NCBI RefSeq assembly: GCF_023555055.1 | Contig: NZ_JAMJPL010000001.1 | Coordinates: 62,001-126,000 of the forward strand | Direction: 5' to 3' | Origin: Marinobacter sp. ATCH36 | GTDB lineage: Bacteria > Pseudomonadota > Gammaproteobacteria > Pseudomonadales > Oleiphilaceae | Length of the DNA stretch: 64,000 bases | Part shown: positions 47,624 through 56,979 of the stretch, piece after piece | How positions within the stretch are numbered: position 1 is the first letter of the stretch | Layout of the letters: the number at the start of each line of letters is the position of its first letter | Translations under genes and position numbers: made by a program | The notes under the pieces: generated by a model | Seen by the model: only the letters and a program-made list of their open reading frames with translations | What the model was told of the DNA's origin: nothing | Database searches by the model: none

Positions 47624-48355
47624 GTGACCGATCTTCCCCTGCTACAGATAATCCTCGCCAATCTGGCCCTGCTGGCCGGTTCCTGTTTGCAGGGCATCGC
47701 AGGCTATGGCATAGGCACATTGGCAGCACCGCTACTGTTTCTGATCAGCCCGATGCTGGTGCCCGCTCCACTGGTTCTCAACGCCGTGGTGTTAACCGTT
47801 TTTATGTTACTGAGGAACCGGGGGGCATTGCAGATTCGCGAGGTACGCTTTGCCATTGGCGGCGGTGTTGTGGGTATGTTTTTAGCGGGCATAACGCTGC
47901 TGCTGATCTCACCCAAAGGCTTCGAGCTTGTATTCGGCATTCTGATCCTGATCGGGGTAATGCTCAGCGTAGCTGGCCTGCGGCCAGCACTGAACGCCCG
48001 CAACAGCATTCTGGCAGGAGCCGCCTCAACCTACATGGGCACCATCACTGCCGTAGGCGGACCACCGATTGCACTGATCTACCAGAACCAGAAGGGGCCA
48101 CTGGTGCGGGCCAATATGTCAGCATTCTTTCTGGTGGCAAGTTTCTTCAGTATCGCGGCCCTGGTTGCATCGGACTATCTGGGGCTGAGAGAGCTGCAAC
48201 TCTTTGCGGTGACTTTTCCGGGCGTGCTGATTGGCTTCTGGCTCTCCGGCAAGCTGGTCAATCGCATGCCATTCGAAGGTCTGAGGCCGGTGATTCTGGG
48301 AATTGCCGCCATCGCCGGTATGGCAGCGCTGGTGCGTGGACTGATGTCGCTGTAA
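47624..48355 (+). CDS. TauE/SafE-family permease
   Basis: Membrane protein of 243 residues with about eight predicted segments and two related halves (LLAGSCLQGIAGYGIGTLAA and ILAGAASTYMGTITAVGGPP). The family exports or imports sulfite, sulfoacetate and related organic anions. Start is GTG seven bases after the rhodanese stop, so it is in one operon with it. No substrate can be assigned. Confidence 0.9.
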   Translation: MTDLPLLQIILANLALLAGSCLQGIAGYGIGTLAAPLLFLISPMLVPAPLVLNAVVLTVFMLLRNRGALQIREVRFAIGGGVVGMFLAGITLLLISPKGFELVFGILILIGVMLSVAGLRPALNARNSILAGAASTYMGTITAVGGPPIALIYQNQKGPLVRANMSAFFLVASFFSIAALVASDYLGLRELQLFAVTFPGVLIGFWLSGKLVNRMPFEGLRPVILGIAAIAGMAALVRGLMSL

Positions 48356-48363
48356 TCCAGCGC

Positions 48364-49044
48364 TCACTCTGCCCACAAACGCGCACGAAAGCGGCTCTGT
48401 TTCCACAGTACCGCGACCCAGATGGCATGCACGTTGATCAACAGCGCCAGTATCCATTCAAAGGCATCATCCATCTCGCTGTATATCTCCGGCACCACAG
48501 CCGTGAGAATAACGGAAAGAATACCCACCGCGAGGGCCAGTTCGCACAGCCATAAAAGATGTTTTCCATTCCTGTGCCAGCGCGGATGCCCTTTGAGCGC
48601 GGAACTTATCAATAGCTGCGCGATGTAAGTCAGGGAAAAGTAGAACACCACACCAATGCGGCGGGTCAGGTTGAAACCGTCCCCCTCATGGCCCAGCGCC
48701 AGGGTGTAGGCCGCCAGCGATGCGCAGGCAACAAAGCCCAGCCAGGGAATCCAGGGGCGCCCTCGACTGGTAGCCCCCAACTGCAACAGCCAGCGGCCGT
48801 TGAGGAACCAGAACAACATGCCCAGAATCGCCGCCGGTAGCATGGTGCCTTTGAAAATGAAGTAGGCAGTGCCGTAGCGGCCGGTGCGACTTATGCTGGT
48901 GCAACTGTCCCAGTAGGGCACGCACCAGGAGATGTGGCCTTCCAGTACCGACACCGCGAAAGTAATGTGGATGGTTACCAGCGGAGTCAATGCGGCGGCC
49001 ATAGCCAGCCACCACAACGGTACGCCGATTCGTGCACTGTTCAT
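48364..49044 (-). CDS. Frag1/DRAM-like membrane protein
   Basis: Membrane protein of 226 residues with about six segments. CVPYWDSCTSISRTGRYGTA is the conserved luminal motif of the Frag1/DRAM/Sfk1 family, which is mostly eukaryotic but has bacterial members. HEGDGFNLTRRIGVVFYFSL lies in the second half. Bacterial function is unknown. Convergent with the TauE gene, eight bases apart. Confidence 0.75.
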   Translation of the reverse strand: MNSARIGVPLWWLAMAAALTPLVTIHITFAVSVLEGHISWCVPYWDSCTSISRTGRYGTAYFIFKGTMLPAAILGMLFWFLNGRWLLQLGATSRGRPWIPWLGFVACASLAAYTLALGHEGDGFNLTRRIGVVFYFSLTYIAQLLISSALKGHPRWHRNGKHLLWLCELALAVGILSVILTAVVPEIYSEMDDAFEWILALLINVHAIWVAVLWKQSRFRARLWAE

Positions 49045-49145
49045 GGCGCTGTTCCCGATTCGCTGGAAATCAGACCTTCAATCTGAATGTTAGCGAGTGT
49101 GTGCTAGGCTCAAAGATATCAATATGCCACTTTTGGTTACAGCAT

Positions 49146-49175
49146 TTGACAATATTTTAGATAGCACACGATACA
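49146..49175 (+). promoter_or_regulatory. Possible sigma-70 promoter for the HD-GYP gene
   Basis: Perfect TTGACA at 49146-49151, with GATACA at 49170 after 18 bases (TACAAT at 49172 would need a 20-base spacer). It lies about 100 bases before the HD-GYP start in a 230-base gap. Confidence 0.4.
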
Positions 49176-49274
49176 ATGAAGTCACATTCACTCATACTTT
49201 GGTCGTGGTGATCAGGGTATGGCCAGAGTGCAAACCAGTCAGCGTGCCATTGTCGATTCAACAGAGTATGCAGT

Positions 49275-50612
49275 ATGCCCACGGCCCGTCAGGACATTAT
49301 AGAAACAGAAGTTCCTGTATCCCAGCTGCAAATCGGGATGCATGTGGTTCGTCTGGACCGCCCGTGGAAAGATACCGACTTCCTGCTTCAGGGTTTTATC
49401 CTTCAGACTGAAGACGACGTTCTCGCCGTTCAGCAACAGTGTCATACGGTGTTCGTCGAGGGCCGGGTTAACGTCTCGCCGGAACCCTTGGAAAGATCCT
49501 CTGTAAGCAAACGGAAAACCGTCGACAAACCGGTTTCTTCTGGCCCATCGAGACACCAATCTTCCATTCCCAAACGCAAAGTCACCTACATCAACAAGGT
49601 CGACGCCAGCCGTGAAATGACCACGGCGCGGATGAGTTATACCGAGGCCAAGGCCACAGCAAAGAACATCATGTCCAGCCTGCGGCTTGGACGCACCCTG
49701 GAGATGAACCAGATTCACCAGGTAGTGGGTAGTTGCGTAGACAGTGTGCTGCGGAATGACAACGCCCTGCTGCTGCTTACCAAGATCAAGAACAAAGACG
49801 AATACACTGCTGAACACTGCATCAACGTGTCTATTCTATCGGCAGCATTTGCAAAGCATCTGGGACTGCTGGAAGGAGAGATTCGAACAGTCGCCCTGTG
49901 TGGACTGCTACATGATGTAGGCAAGATGCGCATCGACGACGAAATACTGAACAAACCCGGCGCTCTAACCCCTGAAGAATTCGCGGTGATGAAAAACCAC
50001 ACCACGTTCGGTCGCGATGTTTTGGCCGCCCTGCCCCGTCTCGCCCATTCGGCGGTCGACGTTGCTTACTCCCATCACGAGCGAATGGATGGCAAAGGCT
50101 ATCCGCGAGGCCTGGCAGGACATCAGATTCCGCTGTTCGCCAAAATTGTGGGACTGGTGGACACCTACGATGCCATCACCAGTTCCCGGGTTTACGATAA
50201 AGGCCGGGCGTCAATGGAGGCGCTGCAGATCATCCACCGCAACAAGGGCGCGCAGTTCGATGCGGAGCTGGCAGTGGAATTTATCCGCATGATCGGCGTT
50301 TACCCGCCCGGCTCCATCGTGGAAATGGCCAATGACGAAGTAGGCATCGTGGTGGCCAGCCACCCCACCAGCAAACTTAAACCTCGCGTACTGCTGGTGC
50401 GGGATGCCAACAAGCACGCGCTTGCCACCTTCCGCGAAGTGGACCTCCTGAAAGGTACGCTGGACAGCGCCGGGCAACCCTACAAGATTGCCCGGGAAGT
50501 GCCGGATGAGAGTTACGGCATTGTGATGAAGGAGTTTATCGAGCAGGGCATTCTCAACCACAAGGCCCCCGAGATATCAGCCCCGGTCAATGACGGCCAT
50601 GGTAAGCCTTGA
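49275..50612 (+). CDS. HD-GYP c-di-GMP phosphodiesterase with DUF3391
   Basis: Degrades c-di-GMP. Of 445 residues, about 10-140 are a DUF3391 domain (VSQLQIGMHVVRLDRPWKDT), and about 170-340 the HD-GYP domain with LCGLLHDVGKMRIDDEIL (metal-binding HD), HHERMDGKGYPRGLAG (GYP motif intact) and VDTYDAITSSRVYDKG. The C-terminal 90 residues (GSIVEMANDEVGIVVASHP) are usual for this class. Its last 36 bases overlap the convergent thioesterase gene. Confidence 0.94.
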   Translation: MPTARQDIIETEVPVSQLQIGMHVVRLDRPWKDTDFLLQGFILQTEDDVLAVQQQCHTVFVEGRVNVSPEPLERSSVSKRKTVDKPVSSGPSRHQSSIPKRKVTYINKVDASREMTTARMSYTEAKATAKNIMSSLRLGRTLEMNQIHQVVGSCVDSVLRNDNALLLLTKIKNKDEYTAEHCINVSILSAAFAKHLGLLEGEIRTVALCGLLHDVGKMRIDDEILNKPGALTPEEFAVMKNHTTFGRDVLAALPRLAHSAVDVAYSHHERMDGKGYPRGLAGHQIPLFAKIVGLVDTYDAITSSRVYDKGRASMEALQIIHRNKGAQFDAELAVEFIRMIGVYPPGSIVEMANDEVGIVVASHPTSKLKPRVLLVRDANKHALATFREVDLLKGTLDSAGQPYKIAREVPDESYGIVMKEFIEQGILNHKAPEISAPVNDGHGKP

Positions 50613-51005
50613 GATACAGGTCAGTTTACCTTCCTCGTTTTCCAGCCTTATCTCCCACACCTGTGTTGTACCGCCAATATGGACGGGACGCGCAGTACCA
50701 TAAACCCAGCCTTTGCTGGCTGAGCGAATATGGTTGGCATTGATGTCCAGCCCCACTGCTATCTGGTTTTCCTTGCGCAGGCAGTAGTTGGCGGCCATGC
50801 TGCCCAGCGTTTCCGCCAGCACCACTGACGAGCCACCATGCAGAATACCGAAAGGCTGCACTGTGCGTTCATCCACAGGAATACGGCCGATCAGGTAGTC
50901 GTCACCAATTTCCACAAATTCAATGCCCATAGTGGCGACAGCGGTATTTTTGCTCCCTTCGGCCATTTGCTCAAGGGTGGGAATACTTCGGGTCCAGATT
51001 GCCAT
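50577..51005 (-). CDS. Hotdog-fold acyl-CoA thioesterase (PaaI/YdiI type)
   Basis: Cytoplasmic thioesterase of 142 residues. The active helix FGILHGGSSVVLAETLGSMA holds the catalytic glutamate, and GLDINANHIRSASKGWVYG is the conserved strand of the YdiI/MenI group, which hydrolyse aromatic or 2-naphthoyl CoA esters. Menaquinone synthesis genes are not in view, so a general CoA-ester role is as likely. Tail-to-tail overlap of 36 bases with the HD-GYP gene. Confidence 0.9.
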   Translation of the reverse strand: MAIWTRSIPTLEQMAEGSKNTAVATMGIEFVEIGDDYLIGRIPVDERTVQPFGILHGGSSVVLAETLGSMAANYCLRKENQIAVGLDINANHIRSASKGWVYGTARPVHIGGTTQVWEIRLENEEGKLTCISRLTMAVIDRG

Positions 51006-51233
51006 TGACTGCTACCTCCTGGTTTGGGGAGCCCACGGACAGCCGCGAGCCTAGAATTCCCGAGTTTATACAGATAGGTAGCGAACGACCATAGGGGACA
51101 ATAAACGTAACGGCGCCCGTGAACTGCTAAAGACCCAACCTCTTAAGTCAATACCTGCGCGACCGGGTGGCCAACCCTACCGCGTTTCTCAAACGCAGCG
51201 TGAGATTAATCCGGGTTTCGTGTGCCAATTAGC

Positions 51234-51497
51234 TCACCGAAACGCCAATATCAGAATCACAGCAAGTCCGGCCAGGCTTACAAGACCCAACCAGAACAAC
51301 ACGCCGACAGCCCAACCTGAGAGAGCAATGCTGGCAACCAGTGCAGCGCCCAGACCTAGCCAGCCTCCACACCTCCACAGGACACGTGCCCGAGCAGATA
51401 TGGGGCGGTGGAACACCTTCCGGTGATGCCGGTCCATGGACAGTGACAAGGCAAACAACCCAGCGAAAGTAAGGACGGTAGACAGTAAGAGGATCAT
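51234..51497 (-). CDS. DUF3325-like small membrane protein of the iron locus
   Basis: Membrane protein of 87 residues with three predicted segments (LLLSTVLTFAGLFALSLSM, WLGLGAALVASIALSGWAVG, LGLVSLAGLAVILILAFR). The stretch SMDRHHRKVFHR is typical of DUF3325. Its ATG overlaps the PepSY gene stop (ATGA). Together with DUF3649 and PepSY it forms a recurrent accessory set beside siderophore receptors; function unknown. Confidence 0.75.
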   Translation of the reverse strand: MILLLSTVLTFAGLFALSLSMDRHHRKVFHRPISARARVLWRCGGWLGLGAALVASIALSGWAVGVLFWLGLVSLAGLAVILILAFR

Positions 51498-53149
51498 TTA
51501 GCGGATTCTGCCGGATCGGATAATTCTGACCAATGCAGCGCTGTTTCATCAGCCGGTTCGCGCGACCATTTCCGCATCAGATGTCGCGTGACCATCGCCC
51601 ATGTACCCCCAATGGAAAACATCGTGAGATCAAAACCCGCCAGTGCCCAATCGCCCTGAATCAGCGTCCTCCCCAAGTGTTGGTCAGCTGTCAACGCATT
51701 CAATAGCGGAAGTAAGGCAAAAGCCACCGACGCACATAACATCAGCTCAAGCCAGGCCTTTCTGATCGGACGCAAAGCACCGTATAGGAGCGTCAGGCCC
51801 CAGGTAATAAAAAGAACGTGAACCTCCCAGGCGGCACGGGCCTCGAAATCAACGGGCAACAGACGGTTTGCCCAGAAATATGCGGCAATCCCGACGGGAA
51901 GACCCACGATGGTTCCAACGTTCAGTTTCTCTACAAGGCGTAACCCTGCATTTACCGTATTGCCCTTTCGTTCTGATCGCTCTCGCCGTTTTGCTGCCCA
52001 CAGCACCAGTCCGGTCGCAACCATGCCAGTGCCCAGCAACCCGGAGAAAAAATACAACCAGCGCAACAATGGCCCGGCAAACAACCCCTCATGCAAACCG
52101 ATGAACACGCTTCGGATATTCTTTGAAGAGGACAGCGCTGGTGCGACTGAATGCAGCAGCTCGCCAGTAATTCCGTCAAATACCAATTGCCTGGCGCTGT
52201 TGCTCACAGACCGATCGATGTTTTCGCGAAAAATGATACGGGCATTGCGATCTCCCGGGTGACGGATATCCATACTACGAATCCGGCCTTCGCCCCAGCG
52301 AGCTTCCGTCGATGCAATTGGCGTGGTGAGCGATACCAACTCCCCTGGCTTATTGGCCGGATCAACCATGCCGGGCGGGTCGAAAACCTCAGCTATGAAC
52401 TGACTGCGATCTTCAGCATCAGCACCGTAGTGCGCCACCACAACCAGTGGCATGTAAGCGAATGCCATAAAGATAAGGCCTGAATAAGTAATCATCAGGT
52501 GAAACGGCAAGCCCAGCACACTCAGAACATTATGGGCGTCCAGCCAGGAACGTTGGCCTTTCTTTGGCCGGAAGGTAAAGAAGTCCTTGAAGATCTTCTT
52601 GTGAATGATAATCCCGCTGACCAACCCAACCAGCATAAACAGCGTCGCAAACCCTACGATAACGTCTGCCTGGTTTCGGCTCAGGTAATGCAGCCGCCAG
52701 TGCATCTGATAAAGAAGCTGCCCGCCACCGGTGTCCCGCGCCTGAAAGTCTCTGCCGTTTTCGCCGTTCAGTTTCAGGCTGCCGCTGGTAGCGCTTGCGC
52801 CGGCGTCGACAGACGCTCCCTGCCAGAAAACTTCCGGATACAGCTGATTACGATCAGTCGGGAGGCTTAAAAACCAACGCTCGGCCTGGGGGGCTTCTTT
52901 CCTCAGCCGGGCCAACAACGTTTGCGCAGTATCTGCAGCTTCCAGTCTAGTCTGGGGAGGTGGTAGCTCTGGCTGCATCCAGCGGTCAATCTCGGTGTCA
53001 AAGTAGCCGGCAGTGCCAGTGACAAACATCAAAAACAGGACCCACCCCAGGGTCAGCCCGGCCCAGGTATGAAGCCACGCCATCGCCTGGCGGAAACCTC
53101 CTTTCGGGCCATCATTAGGCCCCGCGCTTTGCGAGCTGGATCGGATCAC
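51494..53149 (-). CDS. PepSY-domain membrane protein, putative iron reductase
   Basis: Membrane protein of 551 residues of the PepSY_TM family, with a first segment WLHTWAGLTLGWVLFLMFVT, a long periplasmic part, further segments near FATLFMLVGLVSGIIIHKKI and WLYFFSGLLGTGMVATGLVL, and a helical bundle at the end. Histidines in segments (MHWRLHYL, HNVLSVLGLPFHLMI) could hold haem. In iron loci these proteins are thought to reduce ferric siderophores at the inner membrane. GTG 53149 overlaps the previous stop (GTGA); a longer frame upstream lies within DUF3649 and is rejected. Confidence 0.85.
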   Translation of the reverse strand: MIRSSSQSAGPNDGPKGGFRQAMAWLHTWAGLTLGWVLFLMFVTGTAGYFDTEIDRWMQPELPPPQTRLEAADTAQTLLARLRKEAPQAERWFLSLPTDRNQLYPEVFWQGASVDAGASATSGSLKLNGENGRDFQARDTGGGQLLYQMHWRLHYLSRNQADVIVGFATLFMLVGLVSGIIIHKKIFKDFFTFRPKKGQRSWLDAHNVLSVLGLPFHLMITYSGLIFMAFAYMPLVVVAHYGADAEDRSQFIAEVFDPPGMVDPANKPGELVSLTTPIASTEARWGEGRIRSMDIRHPGDRNARIIFRENIDRSVSNSARQLVFDGITGELLHSVAPALSSSKNIRSVFIGLHEGLFAGPLLRWLYFFSGLLGTGMVATGLVLWAAKRRERSERKGNTVNAGLRLVEKLNVGTIVGLPVGIAAYFWANRLLPVDFEARAAWEVHVLFITWGLTLLYGALRPIRKAWLELMLCASVAFALLPLLNALTADQHLGRTLIQGDWALAGFDLTMFSIGGTWAMVTRHLMRKWSREPADETALHWSELSDPAESAK

Positions 53150-53424
53150 GGATGCCACTCCCGAAGCATTAATCCAGACATGGCTAATAAGGCGCTGGCC
53201 AGGAGAAGACCCAGCCAGGCGAGCAAAGGCCGACGCAGGATAAATACCCATAGGATCGCGCCTACATAAAAGACAAAGCTGGCCATGGTACCCGTCAGAG
53301 CGGCGCCTCCCCTGGAATCAGGAAGCACGCCCCCGAGAAAAATACCCGCCGCCGCAGCCAGGGCGTAGCCGCCAATCAACGCGGCGCCGATCAGCGAGAC
53401 CAGGCGCCATCCGTGCAGGCCCAT
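53146..53424 (-). CDS. DUF3649-like small membrane protein
   Basis: Membrane protein of 92 residues with three predicted segments; SFVFYVGAILWVFILRRPLL and the early LIGGYALAAAAGIFLGGVLP are its main features. It lies between the TonB receptor (13 bases) and the PepSY gene (overlap), in the order DUF3649-PepSY-DUF3325 commonly seen in siderophore loci. Function unknown. Confidence 0.78.
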   Translation of the reverse strand: MGLHGWRLVSLIGAALIGGYALAAAAGIFLGGVLPDSRGGAALTGTMASFVFYVGAILWVFILRRPLLAWLGLLLASALLAMSGLMLREWHP

Positions 53425-53437
53425 GGTTCAGTGCCTC

Positions 53438-55876
53438 TCAAAAATCAATCTGTGCGCCCAGCTTAATCGTACGCGGGCTGCCCTGCTCCAGGGACGAGCG
53501 GCCAGATTGCGAATACCAGAAGGCTTCATCAGTGAGATTCTCAACGTTCAGCCGCAAGGTCACGGGTGTTCCTCCGGCCTGCACGTCATACCGTGCGCCA
53601 GCATCGAAAAGCGTTACTGGATCAACGTTCCACCTGCCCTGGGGGTCCACGGGGCGCTCACCCACATACTGCGCGCCAGCACTGAGCGTTAATGGGATAC
53701 CCGCAACCCGATACTCTCCGTATAACTTGACCTGCTCGCGGGCAACGCCCTGGACTCGTTCACCATCAAGGCTGGGGTCACCGGTTTTCTCATTGCGGGC
53801 ATCCAGCCACAACGCACTCGCCGACAGCAGCCATTGCGAACCAATGCGAGCTTTGGTCGACAGTTCTAACCCCTCGTAACGAGCTTCGCCATTCTGGGTG
53901 AAAATGTTGTCAGAATTGGTATAAGTCAAACCGCGCTGCAACCGGAAGACCGCCGCGTTTGCTGACCAGTCATCTCTGCCAATCTTGACCCCCAGCTCCA
54001 GTTGTTCACTAACAAGAGGGTCAAACACTTCCCCCGCATTTGCGGCTCTTTCCGGCGCAACATTGCCCTGCTCAAACGCCTCAATGTAACTAGCATAGAC
54101 AGACAACCATTCAGCGGGGCGGTGAATAACGGCTAGGCTTGGCGTGATTTCGGACTCGTCATAATCGCCGAACTCGTCTTTCAGATTTCCGTGGCGCAAG
54201 CCTGCAATGAAGTCCCAGCTTTGACCCACCCTCAAGGTATCTGAGAGAAACAGTTCCTGGCGTTTGACTCGCGAATACTCCTGCTTTTTAGCAGCGCTCT
54301 TGGGCAGACGTTGGCGAGGCTCCATAAACTCCTCAGGGTCTGACAGATTACCCGACCCCAGATCTACAAACAGATTCAACGGCCCACTGTTGGACGCTAC
54401 GGTCTCGTTGTAAGAAGCACCTGCTACCAGTTCGTGGCGAACGAATCCTGTGTTTGCCTCACCTGAAACCATCAACTGGGTCTGCTCACTTTCGAACAGG
54501 TTGTTATAGCTATACAAAGTCGCCGTGTAATCGCCGTCAACGTTGGCAACAATGCCGGGCATATGGAACAGTCGATAGTTATCGGATTGGCGATGGGCGA
54601 TCTGCATACCCCACGTCTGGGACCACTGCCAGTTCAGTGTGGTACCCCAGGTTTCCTGAATGGATTCGTAGCTGGCCCATTCCGGTGCCAGGCGCTCGTC
54701 ACCACCGATGGGATCAAGGGGCTCGGCAGGGGTAAAGTTACCGCTCTGGCCGTCGGCGTTAGGCGTCACTGAATAATGGCCGCCTACGCGATTATGGTTG
54801 GCTTTGAGCGCATCAACCTGCCAGAAAAGATCTGGAGTAATGCGCCAGTCCAGCGCTACGGACGCCGAATTTCTTCGAGATTCTCCATCATTGATATAGG
54901 TATCGCCGGATTCGTGTACGGCGTTTATTCGATAGCCAAACTGGTCTTCAGTGCCGAATCGGCCGCCTAGATCGCCATGAATCAAAGCCAGACCACTGTC
55001 CATTAGCTGAAGGTTAAGAGTACGGGTTGGCGCCTCCGTGGGGCGCTTCAGGGTGTAATTAATGATGCCACCCGGAGCACCAAATCCATACAGGAAACCA
55101 CCAGCGCCCTTGAGAATTTCCACAGTCTCAACGTGTTCCAGCGGCAGATCCTTTGCCCTGCTGCGAAAATTCATACCGTCCAGTTTTTGACCTGTATCAA
55201 AATCCGGAGAAAGGCCCCTGATAGCCAAAGTGTTGTTTTCCGCAACCAGATCACCGGCAGATGAAGTCACAGATGCATCCAGCTTGGTCACGTCGGAAAG
55301 GGATCGGGCCTGAAGATTGTCCATCAATTCCCGGGAGTAGACATCAACGCTATAGGGGGTATTCTGCAGACTTTTATTTCCCAGCACGCCAACTGATGCG
55401 GCCTCCGAACGATAGGCGGCACCGGCGGAGCCGGGCACGCTGTCACCGCTGATCGTTAATTCCGGCAGAGTTGTCAACGCTCCTTTGTTCTCGCCGTTGT
55501 GAAGAATGACCGTGTTAGCGTCAGCAAACCGCGCGCTCAGTCCCGTTCCTGCAAGCAGCTTCTCAAGCCCCTGATCCACCCCATAACGGCCTAGAAGAGC
55601 CAGGGCGCGCTTGCCTTCAACCATGGCGGGATCAAACGACAGGGTTATTCCCGCTTCACTGGCAAACTGGTTCAACGATTGCGCCAATGGGCCCGCAGGG
55701 ATGGTGTAGCTTTTCTGTTCCTCAACCTGCGCCTGCGCCAGGTTCATCGGTGTCCAGGCCAGTGCCAGCCCCACCCCGAACAGACTGGCCCGCAAAGCAA
55801 ACGTCAAAGGCTTCAGGCGAAACGGATTGGGGCATTGGTCAGCCAACCTGACCCGTGTAGTAGGGAACGACGGCAT
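53438..55876 (-). CDS. FecA-type TonB-dependent siderophore receptor
   Basis: Outer-membrane receptor of 812 residues. A signal peptide is followed by an STN signalling domain (about 58-128; IPAGPLAQSLNQFASEAGIT, LAGTGLSARFADANTVIL), which talks to FecR, a plug (about 160-280; VETVEILKGAGGFLYGFGAP, GGIINYTLKRP) and a 22-strand barrel ending KLGAQIDF with terminal Phe. The presence of STN plus adjacent FecI/FecR says it both imports and signals. Siderophore not assignable, though resemblance is to FpvA/FoxA-type receptors. First of the receptor-DUF3649-PepSY-DUF3325 block. Confidence 0.93.
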   Translation of the reverse strand: MPSFPTTRVRLADQCPNPFRLKPLTFALRASLFGVGLALAWTPMNLAQAQVEEQKSYTIPAGPLAQSLNQFASEAGITLSFDPAMVEGKRALALLGRYGVDQGLEKLLAGTGLSARFADANTVILHNGENKGALTTLPELTISGDSVPGSAGAAYRSEAASVGVLGNKSLQNTPYSVDVYSRELMDNLQARSLSDVTKLDASVTSSAGDLVAENNTLAIRGLSPDFDTGQKLDGMNFRSRAKDLPLEHVETVEILKGAGGFLYGFGAPGGIINYTLKRPTEAPTRTLNLQLMDSGLALIHGDLGGRFGTEDQFGYRINAVHESGDTYINDGESRRNSASVALDWRITPDLFWQVDALKANHNRVGGHYSVTPNADGQSGNFTPAEPLDPIGGDERLAPEWASYESIQETWGTTLNWQWSQTWGMQIAHRQSDNYRLFHMPGIVANVDGDYTATLYSYNNLFESEQTQLMVSGEANTGFVRHELVAGASYNETVASNSGPLNLFVDLGSGNLSDPEEFMEPRQRLPKSAAKKQEYSRVKRQELFLSDTLRVGQSWDFIAGLRHGNLKDEFGDYDESEITPSLAVIHRPAEWLSVYASYIEAFEQGNVAPERAANAGEVFDPLVSEQLELGVKIGRDDWSANAAVFRLQRGLTYTNSDNIFTQNGEARYEGLELSTKARIGSQWLLSASALWLDARNEKTGDPSLDGERVQGVAREQVKLYGEYRVAGIPLTLSAGAQYVGERPVDPQGRWNVDPVTLFDAGARYDVQAGGTPVTLRLNVENLTDEAFWYSQSGRSSLEQGSPRTIKLGAQIDF

Positions 55877-56002
55877 CGTTTAAATCTCCACTGCTTGGCA
55901 AACAAAAATCATTAAGGTTTCTAGGAGGTATGCCGTGTAACCAGGAAAAGAGGGACAGAATTCGGAAAATATTATGCAAAACCAGCAAGCTTGGCGGGGT
56001 AT

Positions 56003-56971
56003 TCAGACCGGAACCACCGTCACCCAGTAGCCTGTTACGCGGCTGACCCTCACGGGCAGCGTGTTGGCGAGAATCTCCAGTACCTGATCGGTGTTATTCA
56101 ATTGGAAGACTCCGGAAATACGCAGGTTGGCCACCGCCGGGTCCACTCGCAGAACCCCGGGGCGATAGCGCGCCAGTTCCATCAGAAACTGATCCAGGCG
56201 CTGGTTGTCCGCAATCAGTTGCCCTTTTACCCAGGCTTGTGATTGATTGGATGCCGATTCTGGCGGATGCACACGCTGCTCCGAGAAAGCGGCTCTGAAA
56301 TCTGCTCGAACAACCGTCTCTTCCCGCTCTTCATTTGGGGCAATCGCTACGGCGTGACGGGTGACGGTAACTTCTGTGTGAGGCCTGGTCCCGGGATAGC
56401 CCGGCGCATTGGTGCGAACGATAAACTGCGTACCCATTGCCCGAATCCGACCCTGTTCCGTTGTCACCGTAAATGGCCTGGGTGAGGCGGCGGGGTCCGG
56501 CGCGGTGGTGACCCGGATCTCGCCACGATGCAGTTTGAGGGCGCGGGCATTCTCGCTGTAGGCGACGTCCACGGCGGTGTCAGTGTTGACGACCAGTTCA
56601 CCACTGTCGGGCAGGGTTACAATTCTTTGCTCGCCTTTGGCCGTGCGCATGTCAGCCTGCCAGATCTCCCAGGGCAGTTTGGCATAACCAAGCCAGCCAG
56701 TGGCCGGCAAAACGGCAAGGGCTGCAAGCGATTTTAGCAACGTGCGACGGTCCATTCGTCGGCGGCCCAGGGTAGAAGCTCCCATTTCAGAGGGCACAGC
56801 ACCCAACATTGACCTGAGCCGGCAGGCAGCCTGCCAGGCTCGCTCGTTGTCCGGGCTTTGGCGTCGCCAGGCAGTCAGCTCCCGCTCGGAGTCTTCATCC
56901 AGTGCGTTTTCATCCGACTTGACGAGCCAGTCCGCCGCTTCCTCCAGAACGCGCTCAGCAGCATGTTTCAT
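56003..56971 (-). CDS. FecR-type anti-sigma regulator
   Basis: Inner-membrane signal relay of 322 residues. Cytoplasmic N terminus with the DUF4880-like block EEAADWLVKSDENALDEDSE and AWRRQSPDNERAWQAACRL, one membrane segment near SLAALAVLPATGWLGYAKL, then the FecR domain (TAKGEQRIVTLPDSGELVVN, ARALKLHRGEIRVTTAPDP) and a C-terminal secretin/STN-like part (VANLRISGVFQLNNTDQVLE). ATG 56971 has GGAGGAG 11 bases upstream, eight bases after the fecI stop. It should hold the sigma factor until the receptor binds its siderophore. Confidence 0.9.
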   Translation of the reverse strand: MKHAAERVLEEAADWLVKSDENALDEDSERELTAWRRQSPDNERAWQAACRLRSMLGAVPSEMGASTLGRRRMDRRTLLKSLAALAVLPATGWLGYAKLPWEIWQADMRTAKGEQRIVTLPDSGELVVNTDTAVDVAYSENARALKLHRGEIRVTTAPDPAASPRPFTVTTEQGRIRAMGTQFIVRTNAPGYPGTRPHTEVTVTRHAVAIAPNEEREETVVRADFRAAFSEQRVHPPESASNQSQAWVKGQLIADNQRLDQFLMELARYRPGVLRVDPAVANLRISGVFQLNNTDQVLEILANTLPVRVSRVTGYWVTVVPV

Positions 56972-56979
56972 AACCCGAT

